From an uncultured Sphingomonas sp. (GTDB taxonomy: Bacteria; Pseudomonadota; Alphaproteobacteria; Sphingomonadales; Sphingomonadaceae): DNA of 64,000 bases. The notes under the pieces are model-generated. The model was not told the DNA's origin. It searched no databases and saw only the letters and a program-made list of their open reading frames with translations. Positions 33,009-40,811 of the stretch are shown one piece after another (the stretch's first letter is position 1; every line of letters begins with the position of its first letter). The stretch spans positions 67,001-131,000 of the forward strand of contig NZ_CAKZHV010000059.1 of NCBI RefSeq assembly GCF_936927845.1, given 5' to 3'. Made by a program: the position numbers and the translations under genes.

Positions 33009-34007
33009 TCAGTCGCCGGTGACGCGCACCGGGCCCAGGTCACCCTGCCCGACCGACCCGCTCGCCATCGCCAGCATCGCATCGAGACTCTTCTTCGCGC
33101 GGAGCCGCAGCCCTTCCTCGATCTCGATCCTAGGCGTCAGGTCACGCAGCGCGACGTAGAGCTTCTCCATCGTGTTGAGCGCCATGTACGGGCAGATGTT
33201 GCAGTTGCAGTTGCCGTCCGCGCCCGGCGCGCCGATGAAGGTCTTGTCGGGTAACGCCTTCTCCATCTGGTGGATGATGTGCGGCTCGGTCGCGACGATC
33301 AGCGTGTCGCCCGGCATCGCCATCGCGTAATCCAGGATCCCGCGTGTCGAGCCAACGTAATCGGCGTGATCGAGGATCACCGCCGGGCATTCGGGATGCG
33401 CCGCCACCGGCGCGCCCGGGTACTGCGCCTTGAGCTTCAGGAGCTCCGTCTCGCTGAACGCCTCGTGGACGATGCACACCCCCGGCCACAGGATCAGGTC
33501 GCGCCCGGTCTTGCGCGCGAGATACCCGCCCAGGTTGCGGTCCGGCCCGAAGATGATCGGCTGCGACGCCGGGATCTGGCTCAGGATCTTCTCCGCCGAG
33601 CTGCTCGTCACGATGACGTCGGACAGTCCCTTAACCTCGGCCGAACAGTTGATGTAGGTCAGCGCGATCGCGTCCGGGTGCTGCGCGCGGAACGCCGCGA
33701 ACTGCTCGGGCGGGCAACTGTCCTCCAGGCTGCAGCCTGCGTCCATGTCGGGCAGCACCACCGTCTTCTGCGGGCTCAGGATTTTCGCGGTTTCGGCCAT
33801 GAAGCGCACACCGCAGAATGCGATCACGTCGGCATCGGTCTCCGCCGCCTTGCGGCTGAGGTCGAGGCTGTCGCCGACGAAATCGGCCAGATCCTGTATC
33901 TCGGGCTTCTGATAATAATGCGCGAGGATCACCGCGTTGCGCTCGCGGCGAAGGCGGTCGATCTCGGCGCGCAGGTCGAGGCCGGAAAGGTTGGTGGGCT
34001 GTTCCAT
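33009..34007 (-). CDS. nadA: Quinolinate synthase A
   Basis: A 332-residue NadA, the iron-sulfur enzyme that condenses iminoaspartate with dihydroxyacetone phosphate to quinolinate in NAD synthesis. The N-terminal ILAHYYQKPEIQDLADFVGD is diagnostic. Cysteines that ligate the [4Fe-4S] cluster lie in YINCSAEVKG, WPGVCIVHE and CNICPYMALNTMEK. I start at ATG 34007 (MEQPTNLSG), the usual position. nadB and nadC are not nearby; the gene appears to stand alone. Confidence 0.96.
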   Translation of the reverse strand: MEQPTNLSGLDLRAEIDRLRRERNAVILAHYYQKPEIQDLADFVGDSLDLSRKAAETDADVIAFCGVRFMAETAKILSPQKTVVLPDMDAGCSLEDSCPPEQFAAFRAQHPDAIALTYINCSAEVKGLSDVIVTSSSAEKILSQIPASQPIIFGPDRNLGGYLARKTGRDLILWPGVCIVHEAFSETELLKLKAQYPGAPVAAHPECPAVILDHADYVGSTRGILDYAMAMPGDTLIVATEPHIIHQMEKALPDKTFIGAPGADGNCNCNICPYMALNTMEKLYVALRDLTPRIEIEEGLRLRAKKSLDAMLAMASGSVGQGDLGPVRVTGD

Positions 34008-34044
34008 GCGCGCGGATGTGGCCCAGCGCGCGCGTGCGATCAAG

Positions 34045-34740
34045 TCAGCGCCCGTTGCCGAGCACTTCCTCAAGGCTGCGTGTCAGGTCCCACTGCGTCG
34101 CATCGCCTCCACGCGGCTCACCCTGAAAGCGCACCTGCACGCTGACCGGCAGCCCCGCCGCCGCCAGCGTCCCCCCGAACAATCGTTCGAGCGCGGCGCG
34201 TCCGTTCTCGCGCGCTTTGAGGATGTTCTGCGGCTCGCGCGCCTTGGCCGCCACCACGCGCGTCGCCGTGCCCGACACGCGGCGCTGCAATTCGGCCATC
34301 GCGTCGCGCGAGACGAACGCGCCGCTCGTCTGATCGATCGTCACGTTCGCTTCATCGACGTTGGGACGCCCGACCACCACGTCGGGCACCTCGACCAGCA
34401 GTCGGCGGTTTGCCTCGTCGTAGCGGAAATCGCGCGGCGACAGCGATCGCAGCTGGACGTAGTAATCGACCTCGTACGGCGCCTTCACCACGCGGGTCGA
34501 CTTCAGCCATCCCCACAAACGGCTGGTCGCCGCGGTCGCCTGCACGATGCCTGATAGGCGACTGACGCGAAGGTCGCTGCTACCGTAGAGCTTGCCCGTC
34601 ACGACACGCGCCACCGCCAGCCCGTTCTCATCGGTCGCGACGGTGTAGCTGTCGGTATAGCGCCGATAACCCGCGACCGAAACGACGACGATCGCCACCG
34701 CCAGCGCGAGCCCAAGTGCGGTCTTCACCAGATTGTTCAC
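34045..34740 (-). CDS. DUF4230 membrane-anchored protein
   Basis: A 231-residue protein with one N-terminal membrane span (LVKTALGLALAVAIVVVSVAG) and a long domain outside it that matches DUF4230 in character (TVATDENGLAVARVVTGKLY, KAPYEVDYYVQLRSLSPRDF). Function is unknown. I start at GTG 34740, which overlaps the stop of the metallo-beta-lactamase-fold gene by four bases (GTGA); the ATG at 34758 would overlap it by 22. The coupling suggests co-expression with that hydrolase. Confidence 0.75.
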   Translation of the reverse strand: MNNLVKTALGLALAVAIVVVSVAGYRRYTDSYTVATDENGLAVARVVTGKLYGSSDLRVSRLSGIVQATAATSRLWGWLKSTRVVKAPYEVDYYVQLRSLSPRDFRYDEANRRLLVEVPDVVVGRPNVDEANVTIDQTSGAFVSRDAMAELQRRVSGTATRVVAAKAREPQNILKARENGRAALERLFGGTLAAAGLPVSVQVRFQGEPRGGDATQWDLTRSLEEVLGNGR

Positions 34741-35606
34741 GCCGACACCATTCTCCACGCCTCACCATCTGCCCGCACCAGCGCGCGGCGATCGAGGTCG
34801 ATCAGATGCGCCAGCACCGATTGCTCGGCCGCGGGCAGCAGGCGGCGGTCAAGCCCCACATACATCCGCTCCACCATTTGCGGCACGGTGCCGACCCCCT
34901 CGCCCAACAGCCGCAGGATCTGCCCCTCGCGTTGCTTGCGATGCCCGAGCAGCCCGCGCACCAGCCGCTGCGGCCGCTCGATCTCGAGCCCGTGGCCGGG
35001 ATAATAGACGCGGTCACCGCGTGCGAGCAGCTTCTCCAGGCTCGCCATATAGTCGCCCATGTCGCCGTCGGGCGGCGAGACCACGCTGGTCGCCCACCCC
35101 ATCACGTGATCGCCCGAGAAAAGCGCGCCCGTCTCGGGAAGCGCGAAGGCGAGATGGTTGCTCGTATGCCCGGGTGTCGCGATCGCCTCCAGCGTCCATC
35201 CCTCCCCGCTCACCCGCTCACCCTCGGCCAGCACGCGGTCGGGTGCGTAATCGGGATCGAACGCCGCATCGGCGCGCGGACCATCGTCGCTGTGCGCGAA
35301 CGGCGCCGCGCCCATGATCGGCGCTCCGGTTTCCAGCGCCAGCCGCCGCGCGCCGGGACTGTGATCGCGGTGATGATGCGTGATGACGATCGCGCGCACC
35401 GGGCGGCCCGCGATCGTCCGTAGCAGCGCGGCGTGATGCGGCTCGTCCGCGGGCCCGGGATCGATGATCGCGAGGTCGGTCGCCCCGACCAGATGCGTCT
35501 GCGTTCCCGTGAACGTGTACGGCGACGCATTGGGCGCCAGCACACGGGTGACGAGCGGCTCGAGCTCGATCGCGAGCCCGGTCGGCGGCGGTGGCGCGTC
35601 GTTCAT
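34737..35606 (-). CDS. Metallo-beta-lactamase-fold hydrolase
   Basis: A 289-residue MBL-fold enzyme. The zinc motif THHHRDH is at residues 76-82, followed by ATPGHTSNHL, a GDHVMGW aspartate and YYPGHGLEI. The C-terminal helical region (QRLVRGLLGHRKQREGQILR) is typical of the LACTB2/glyoxalase II-like branch, whose members cleave RNA or thioesters. No signal peptide. It is coupled to the downstream DUF4230 gene. The substrate is not predictable. Confidence 0.9.
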   Translation of the reverse strand: MNDAPPPPTGLAIELEPLVTRVLAPNASPYTFTGTQTHLVGATDLAIIDPGPADEPHHAALLRTIAGRPVRAIVITHHHRDHSPGARRLALETGAPIMGAAPFAHSDDGPRADAAFDPDYAPDRVLAEGERVSGEGWTLEAIATPGHTSNHLAFALPETGALFSGDHVMGWATSVVSPPDGDMGDYMASLEKLLARGDRVYYPGHGLEIERPQRLVRGLLGHRKQREGQILRLLGEGVGTVPQMVERMYVGLDRRLLPAAEQSVLAHLIDLDRRALVRADGEAWRMVSA

Positions 35607-35663
35607 TGCACAACGAAATGGCGGGTCGGGCGCAGCGACGCAAGCGCCGCGCCCGACCCGCGC

Positions 35664-37340
35664 TTAGTCGATCGCCGCCATCTGCGCGCGCACCTTGGCG
35701 AGTGCCTTGTCGACCTCACGCAGCGCCTTTGTGCGAATGTTGCCGGTCAGCCCCCGGTCCTCTGCCAGGCTCGCGCGCGTCCTTGCGAGATCAGCCATCG
35801 CTGAGCGCAGTGCCGACTGGTTTTCGCGCTGCGCTTCCTGCTGCTCGCGCATCGCTTCACGCTTGGCCTCCATCGCCTCGCGCTGCGCCTCCTTCTGCGC
35901 CTCCATGGCCTCGCGCTGCGCTTCCATGCTGGCGCGCAGACCCTCGCGGCGTGCTTCCAACGCGGCCTGCATCGCCTCGCGCCGCGCCTCGCGTGCCTCG
36001 TTCAGCGCTTCGCGGCGCTCGTTCGCGGCATAACCCTCGCTTCCGCCATCACAGACTACCACCGCGCGTGCATTGCCCGAGCGGCTGACGATCGCCGCGC
36101 CCTCGTCACAGCCGCCGCGGCTGACACTTACCGCCGCCGGGATCGCCGGCGGCGCGGGTGTGGCAGGCGGTGCGCGGCCGTCGCTCGGCACCGGCGGCAC
36201 CGGGGGGACCGGCGGCACTGGCGTGACCGGCACCGGATGCGCCGCCACATAAGCCGCGGCCTCGTCGCCGCTCAGCACGGTTGCGCGACCATTCTCGACG
36301 ATCGTCACCCGGTGCGTTGTGCGGACGCGCGTGATCGGCGCCATCACCTCGGCAAAGGTGCGATCGAACGAGTCGAGCGGCACGCCCGTCACCTGTTCGA
36401 CCCCGGCGCGCACGCGCGCGGCCGCCGGCATCCCCGACGCAGTCAGCACCAACCCTGCGCCTGCGAGCGCCGTGATCGCCGCGCCGCCCGCTGCCACCCG
36501 CCGACCCGATACACGCCCGCGCGCCAGCATCCGCAGCCGCCCTTTCAGGTCGTTGATCGTGTTCAGGTGACACGCCGGGGTCAGCGCGCGACCATGCGCC
36601 GCCTTCACGATCGCACAACCGTAGGCATGGCGCTGCGCGGCACCCGCGCGGGCGAGCACGCCGGCGTCGTTCGCCATTTCCTGATCGGCGCGAAAGGCGC
36701 GGAACGCGATCCAGGCGACCGGATTGAACCAGTGCAGCGCCAGCAGCGCGAGCGCGACCCAATTCGCCCACAGGTCACCGCGGCGATGATGCCCGATCTC
36801 GTGCGCCAGCGCGAGTTCGCGTTCCTGCGCGTCGTACCGCTCGGCAAAGTCGCGCGGGAACGCGACGACGCGGCGGATCAACCCGAAGGCGAGCGGCCCG
36901 CTCGCACCCGCACTTTCCACCACCTCGACCGAGCCGACCCGCGTCACCGCCTCGGCACTGCGCAGCACCCGTGCGCGAAAGCGCAGATATTGCACGAGTT
37001 GGAAACCCAGGATCGCGACGGCACCCGCGACCCATAGCAGCGCCACCCACGGCATCGCGCCACCCGTCGGCGCGGTCGGCGTTGCGATCGCCGCGACGTC
37101 GACCGGTACGACCGGGGTGATCAGCACGGCAGCGCGCTCGCTCACGTCGCTGATCGGCGCGGCGGTCATCGGGCTCCACCCGGTCGGCAGCGGCGGCAGC
37201 AGGAGCCGCAGCACCGGCAGGAGCCACAGCAGATACGCCATCTCGGCACCAAAGGCGCGCCGCACCGGTCCACGCAGCGCCAGCACCAGCAGCATCAGCG
37301 CGGTCGAGGCGACCAGCGCCTCCACGGCCAGCGCGATCAT
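35664..37340 (-). CDS. M56-family (BlaR1-like) membrane metallopeptidase with a coiled-coil tail
   Basis: A 558-residue antirepressor-type protein. Membrane spans lie near residues 4-20, 30-50 and 92-118, and one more near 285-310. The M56 zinc motif HEIGHH is at 180-185. In BlaR1 this cytoplasmic site cuts the repressor BlaI after a signal from an outside penicillin-binding domain. That domain is absent. Instead the part after the last span has a signal-like segment (TFAEVMAPITRVRTTHRVTI), a proline-rich hinge and, from about 425 to 515, a Glu/Arg/Ala/Met coiled coil (EAQREAMEAQKEAQREAMEA). Its ATG overlaps the stop of the BlaI-type gene by four bases. What it senses is unknown. Confidence 0.88.
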   Translation of the reverse strand: MIALAVEALVASTALMLLVLALRGPVRRAFGAEMAYLLWLLPVLRLLLPPLPTGWSPMTAAPISDVSERAAVLITPVVPVDVAAIATPTAPTGGAMPWVALLWVAGAVAILGFQLVQYLRFRARVLRSAEAVTRVGSVEVVESAGASGPLAFGLIRRVVAFPRDFAERYDAQERELALAHEIGHHRRGDLWANWVALALLALHWFNPVAWIAFRAFRADQEMANDAGVLARAGAAQRHAYGCAIVKAAHGRALTPACHLNTINDLKGRLRMLARGRVSGRRVAAGGAAITALAGAGLVLTASGMPAAARVRAGVEQVTGVPLDSFDRTFAEVMAPITRVRTTHRVTIVENGRATVLSGDEAAAYVAAHPVPVTPVPPVPPVPPVPSDGRAPPATPAPPAIPAAVSVSRGGCDEGAAIVSRSGNARAVVVCDGGSEGYAANERREALNEAREARREAMQAALEARREGLRASMEAQREAMEAQKEAQREAMEAKREAMREQQEAQRENQSALRSAMADLARTRASLAEDRGLTGNIRTKALREVDKALAKVRAQMAAID

Positions 37341-37705
37341 TGTTTCAACGCCTTGAGCAACGCCTCGATCTCGGCGATGTCCTGGCGCGACAGTTCGTCA
37401 CGCTCGGCCAGATGCGCGACGAGCGGGGTCAGCTTGCCGCCGAACAGCCGGTCGATCAGCTTGCGCGATTCGCCCGCGACATAATCCTCGCGCGCGACCG
37501 CGGGCGAGTAGAGGTAGCGTCGCCCGTCGACCTCGTGCTGCACCGCGCCTTTGCCGAGCAAACGCCCGAGCAACGTCTTGACGGTGGCGGCGCTCCACGC
37601 GCGGTTGGGATCGACGCGCTCGGTCACGTCCTGCGCGGTGAGCGGGCTTTCATCCCACAACACCTCCATCACCGCGTGTTCGGCATCACTGATCCGCTCG
37701 GCCAT
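37337..37705 (-). CDS. BlaI/MecI/CopY-family transcriptional repressor
   Basis: A winged-helix repressor of 122 residues. MAERISDAEHAVMEVLWDES and RAWSAATVKTLLGRLLGKGA are the DNA-binding part, and VAREDYVAGESRKLIDRLFG leads to the C-terminal dimerisation helices. Regulators of this family bind TACAnnTGTA as dimers and are inactivated when the M56 partner cuts them. I choose ATG 37705, which has AAGGA eight bases upstream; ATG 37714 in frame is almost on top of that site. It is followed by the M56 gene in a four-base overlap and is preceded by its operator, so it should repress its own operon. Confidence 0.92.
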   Translation of the reverse strand: MAERISDAEHAVMEVLWDESPLTAQDVTERVDPNRAWSAATVKTLLGRLLGKGAVQHEVDGRRYLYSPAVAREDYVAGESRKLIDRLFGGKLTPLVAHLAERDELSRQDIAEIEALLKALKQ

Positions 37706-37726
37706 CGGCGCCATCCTTGTTCCGCT

Positions 37727-37767
37727 TACAGATGTAGTCTTGTTGCACTGACTACAATTGTTGTCAA
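37727..37767 (-). promoter_or_regulatory. Promoter and double operator of the BlaI/M56 operon
   Basis: TACAGATGTA (37727-37736) is a perfect TACAnnTGTA BlaI/MecI-type operator. A second, TACAATTGTT (37753-37762), differs at one base. The two form a larger inverted repeat, 37728-37739 with 37750-37761, matching at ten of twelve positions. On the minus strand a perfect TTGACA is at 37767-37762, with AACAAG 17 bases on at 37744-37739 as a weak -10. Repressor bound here would cover the promoter. Confidence 0.75.
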
Positions 37768-38053
37768 CGGAGCGGGGAAAGTGTCGACCGGCTTTACACC
37801 TGACCGCCCCGGCCGACGTGGCTTAACCATTTCGGGTCAGGAAAACCGCGGCTTGGACAGTTTGGCACGCATGGTGCGAGCTATGTCGCGCTACCGAGCG
37901 CATCGACGCTTCAGCTGGGCGGGCCGCCGCTTTCTCGATCTCGCGGCGCCCGTCCAACCCGGTCTTCCCCGCGATTTTGCCCCTGAGTCGCACGCGCGCA
38001 CCCGAGCGTCGGTGGACGGGCGCCGTCGCAGCAGCGCCCGCCGTTCAATCATC
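37768..38053. other. Gap without a supported gene
   Basis: About 290 bases between the BlaI operator and the glutaredoxin stop. A 7-bp stem CGGGCGC/GCGCCCG (38019-38025 with 38036-38042) lies just after the glutaredoxin stop and could be its terminator, though it lacks a T run. I see no RNA gene and no reading frame with a convincing start. Confidence 0.4.
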
Positions 38054-38380
38054 TTATTGCGCGGCAGCCTTGCCCGCGAACAGCTCGGCCAACTCGCCGC
38101 TCTCGTACATTTCCATCATGATGTCCGAGCCGCCGACGAACTCGCCATTCACGTACAGTTGCGGGATCGTCGGCCAGTCCGAATAGGCCTTGATGCCTTG
38201 GCGGATACCCTGATCCTGCAGCACGTCGACGCTCTCGAACTCGACGCCCAGCCGCTCCAGGATCGCGATCGCGCGGCTGGAAAAGCCGCACTGAGGGAAC
38301 AGCGGCGTGCCCTTCATGAACAACACGACGGGGTTGTTCTTCACCACGGCGTCGATGCGGGCGTTGGTGTCGTCGGTCAT
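38054..38380 (-). CDS. grxD: Monothiol glutaredoxin, CGFS type (Grx4/GrxD)
   Basis: A 108-residue monothiol glutaredoxin. CGFS is at residues 31-34 after VVLFMKGTPLFPQ, and SDWPTIPQLYVNGEFVGGSD holds the glutathione-binding TIPQ and GGxD sites. CGFS glutaredoxins carry a bridging [2Fe-2S] cluster, often shared with BolA, and serve in iron-sulfur delivery and iron sensing. I start at ATG 38380, with AGGA ten bases upstream; a TTG at 38401 is in frame. BolA is the preceding gene. Confidence 0.95.
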   Translation of the reverse strand: MTDDTNARIDAVVKNNPVVLFMKGTPLFPQCGFSSRAIAILERLGVEFESVDVLQDQGIRQGIKAYSDWPTIPQLYVNGEFVGGSDIMMEMYESGELAELFAGKAAAQ

Positions 38381-38423
38381 GGTTTCTGTGATCCTGTTCA
38401 AAGGGCTATCGGCCCGATCCCGC

Positions 38424-38657
38424 TTACTTCGGTACGGCCGTGGTTAGCTGCAAGGCGTGGAGCACGCCGCCCATCCGGCCGCCGAGCGCGGCATAGACTG
38501 CCTGATGCTGGCGCACGCGCGGCATGCCGGCGAACGATGCGCTGGTCACGCGCGCCGACCAGTGATCCTTGTCGCCCGCCAGATCGGTCATCTCGACCTC
38601 TGCATCGGGGATGCCGGCGCGGATCAGCGCCGCGATTTCCTCACCTTCCATCGGCAT
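38424..38657 (-). CDS. BolA-family protein
   Basis: A 77-residue BolA. The fold is shown by IAALIRAGIPDAEVEMTDLA, DHWSARVTSASFAGMPRVRQ and HQAVYAALGGRMGGVLHAL, including the conserved histidine near the end that can ligate a shared [2Fe-2S] cluster. The adjacent CGFS glutaredoxin is its standard partner, so the pair probably forms a Grx-BolA complex for iron-sulfur trafficking. The upstream DUF1476 gene ends five bases before its start. Confidence 0.93.
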   Translation of the reverse strand: MPMEGEEIAALIRAGIPDAEVEMTDLAGDKDHWSARVTSASFAGMPRVRQHQAVYAALGGRMGGVLHALQLTTAVPK

Positions 38658-38662
38658 CGCGC

Positions 38663-38986
38663 CTACTCCGCCTTGAGGAGCTGACGACGCGCCTCGATCG
38701 TTTCCTGCGTCAGTGCCTGGCGCACCGCCGCCTCGTCGATCTCGACCCCCGCCGCGGTCAGATCGCCCAGCAGCTTGCGCACCACGTCCTCGTCGCCCGC
38801 TTCCTCGAAATCAGCCTGCACGACCGACTTGGCGTAAGCGTCCGTCTCCTCGGGCGTCAGCTTCATCAGCGCCGCGGCCCATTGCCCGACCAAGCGGTTG
38901 CGCCGCGCAGTGACGCGAAAGGCCATTTCCTCGTCGCGCGAAAACTGGTTCTCGAACCCGCGCTCGCGGTCGTCGAAGGTGGTCAT
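38663..38986 (-). CDS. DUF1476 protein, F1-ATPase zeta subunit type
   Basis: A 107-residue protein. TTFDDRERGFENQFSRDEEM and FRVTARRNRLVGQWAA match the alphaproteobacterial DUF1476 family, whose Paracoccus member is the zeta subunit that inhibits ATP hydrolysis by the F1 motor. The rest is a four-helix bundle-like sequence (TPEETDAYAKSVVQADFEEA). I start at ATG 38986 because the family begins MTxFDDRE; the frame remains open to 39037. It lies upstream of bolA and the glutaredoxin on the same strand. Confidence 0.9.
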   Translation of the reverse strand: MTTFDDRERGFENQFSRDEEMAFRVTARRNRLVGQWAAALMKLTPEETDAYAKSVVQADFEEAGDEDVVRKLLGDLTAAGVEIDEAAVRQALTQETIEARRQLLKAE

Positions 38987-39067
38987 GGCAGCTCCCGTTG
39001 CTCGTGTCCGCGGAAATAGAACGCGCCGCCCGCACAAGCAACGGGGCTACCCCGCCTGGCCGATCGC

Positions 39068-40069
39068 TCAGTCGGCGACGCGCACGACCAGTTTGCCGAT
39101 CGCGGCGCGCGCCGCCATCTTCGCGATCGCCTCCCCGCCGCGCTCGAACGGGAAGACCTCGGTCACGCGCGGTGCAATCCGCCCGTCCTTCCACAGGTCG
39201 AACAAGCGCTGGATGTTGGCGCGGTTGGCCTCAGGGTCGCGCGCCGCGAACGCACCCCAGAACACGCCGCACACGTCGCAGCTCTTGAGCAGCGTCAGGT
39301 TGAGCGGCAGCTTCGGGATGCCCGCGGGGAAACCGATGACGAGGTAGCGCCCTTCCCAGCCGATCGAGCGCAGCGCCGGCTCGGCATAGTCGCCGCCCAC
39401 CGCGTCGTAGATCAGCTGGTATCCGGCCTTGCCGCCCTTGTCCTTGAACTGTTCGGCGAGCGCCTTCGACTCGTCCTTTCCGAACGGCCCGCGACCGTAG
39501 ATGATGACCTCGTCGGCGCCCGCGTCGCGCACCGCCTGCGCCTTTTCCTCGCTCGACACCGCCCCGACCACGCGCGCGCCGAACGCCTTTCCGAGCTCCA
39601 CCGCAGCCAGCCCGACCCCGCCCGCAGCACCCAGCACCAGCAGGTTGTCGCCTTCCCTGATGTGCCCGCGATCGACCAGCGCGTGGATCGTCGTGCCGTA
39701 GGTCAGCAGCAGCGCGGCGGCTTCCTCGAAACTGCGCTCTTCAGGGATCGGGTAGAGCGCGGCTTCCTTGAACAACAACCGCTCCGAAAGCCCGCCCATG
39801 CCGGTGTTGCCCATGACGCGGTCACCGACCTTCAGCTGTGTCACGCCCTCGCCGACCTGCTCGACCACGCCCGACACCTCGCCGCCCGGCGCGAACGGGC
39901 GCGGCGGCTTGAACTGGTACTTGTCCTCGATCACCAGCACGTCGGGATAGTTGATCGCGCACGCCTTGACCGCGATCACGACTTCGCCCGCGCCCGGCGT
40001 CGGATCGGGCAGCTCGCCGATCTCCAGAGTTTCAGGTCCGCCCGGCGCCCTCGACAGCAATGCCCGCAT
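39068..40069 (-). CDS. Quinone oxidoreductase-like zinc-type dehydrogenase (MDR family)
   Basis: A 333-residue medium-chain dehydrogenase/reductase of the NADPH:quinone oxidoreductase branch. The GroES-like N-terminal half (ACAINYPDVLVIEDKYQFKP, GGEVSGVVEQVGEGV) is followed by the Rossmann domain (LLVLGAAGGVGLAAVELGKA). It lacks the cysteines needed for catalytic zinc, as quinone oxidoreductases do. Its first 38 bases overlap the end of leuD in another frame. The substrate is probably a quinone or enone. Confidence 0.9.
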   Translation of the reverse strand: MRALLSRAPGGPETLEIGELPDPTPGAGEVVIAVKACAINYPDVLVIEDKYQFKPPRPFAPGGEVSGVVEQVGEGVTQLKVGDRVMGNTGMGGLSERLLFKEAALYPIPEERSFEEAAALLLTYGTTIHALVDRGHIREGDNLLVLGAAGGVGLAAVELGKAFGARVVGAVSSEEKAQAVRDAGADEVIIYGRGPFGKDESKALAEQFKDKGGKAGYQLIYDAVGGDYAEPALRSIGWEGRYLVIGFPAGIPKLPLNLTLLKSCDVCGVFWGAFAARDPEANRANIQRLFDLWKDGRIAPRVTEVFPFERGGEAIAKMAARAAIGKLVVRVAD

Positions 40070-40661
40070 TTCCGCTCCTTTGCTCTATCCAGGGGCGCTG
40101 CTGCTGCATCGCCTCCTCGAATTTCGAAATCGCGGTATCCTTTGCCAGTGTCAGCCCGACCTCGTCCAGCCCTTCCATCAGGCAGCGCCGGCGAAAGGGA
40201 TCGAGCGCGAAGGTGAAGCGATCCTGGAACGGCGTCGTGACCGTCATCGTCTCCAGATCGACCGTGACCGGCTGATCCTCGGCCACCACGAGCAAACGGT
40301 CGATCGCCTCCTGCGGCAGCACGACCGCGACGATCCCGTTCTTGAACGCGTTGCCCGAGAAGATATCGGAAAAGCTCGGCGCGATCACCGCGCGCACGCC
40401 CATGTCGGCAAGCGCCCAGGCGGCATGCTCGCGACTGGAGCCGCAGCCGAAATTGTCGCCCGCGATCAGGATCGGGCTACCGGCATAGCGGTGATCGTCG
40501 AAGATGTTGCTCGGTTGCGCGCGTACGGTCTCGAATGCGCCGCGCCCCAGCCCCGACCGCTTGATCGTCTTGAGCCAGTGCGCGGGGATGATGACGTCAG
40601 TGTCGACGTTCTTCTGCCCCCAGGGATAAGCGCTCCCCGAAACGCGCGTCACCGGCTCCAT
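40032..40661 (-). CDS. leuD: 3-isopropylmalate dehydratase small subunit
   Basis: A 209-residue LeuD. KNVDTDVIIPAHWLKTIKRS and DNFGCGSSREHAAWALADMG are the substrate-binding swivel-domain signatures. With LeuC it isomerises 2-isopropylmalate to 3-isopropylmalate in leucine synthesis. I start at ATG 40661 (MEPVTRVSG). The C-terminal tail (SGNAGIAVEGAGRT) runs 38 bases into the next gene. A 40-residue gene separates it from leuC. Confidence 0.96.
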   Translation of the reverse strand: MEPVTRVSGSAYPWGQKNVDTDVIIPAHWLKTIKRSGLGRGAFETVRAQPSNIFDDHRYAGSPILIAGDNFGCGSSREHAAWALADMGVRAVIAPSFSDIFSGNAFKNGIVAVVLPQEAIDRLLVVAEDQPVTVDLETMTVTTPFQDRFTFALDPFRRRCLMEGLDEVGLTLAKDTAISKFEEAMQQQRPWIEQRSGNAGIAVEGAGRT

Positions 40662-40665
40662 CGTG

Positions 40666-40788
40666 TCAGCGCGCGGGCTTCGCGGGTCGTGCAAGCGCAG
40701 GCCCCGCGTGCGTCTTCGCCACCGCCGCATAGGCCGCAACGCCGCTCACCGCCGCACCCGCGACGAGGAATGCAAGAACCATCTTCAT
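40666..40788 (-). CDS. Small exported or membrane protein, 40 residues
   Basis: A small gene between leuC and leuD on the same strand, four bases before leuD. It starts at ATG 40788 and consists of one hydrophobic segment (KMVLAFLVAGAAVSGVAAYA) and a short basic, proline-rich tail ending RPAKPAR. There is no strong ribosome binding site, so it is uncertain, but its position inside the operon and its clean signal-like helix favour a real gene. Function unknown. Confidence 0.5.
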   Translation of the reverse strand: MKMVLAFLVAGAAVSGVAAYAAVAKTHAGPALARPAKPAR

Positions 40789-40811
40789 GGAAAGACCCCG
40801 TTTGTGTTCTC

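Noticed and set aside
35860..36020. Repeated short DNA motifs that first look like a tandem DNA repeat or CRISPR-like array
   Set aside because: They encode the coiled-coil repeats of the M56 protein; unit length varies and there are no spacers.
37340..39019. A 559-codon plus-strand frame across the BlaI-type gene, the gap, glutaredoxin, BolA and DUF1476
   Set aside because: It overlaps four recognised genes on the minus strand and contains no recognisable domain.
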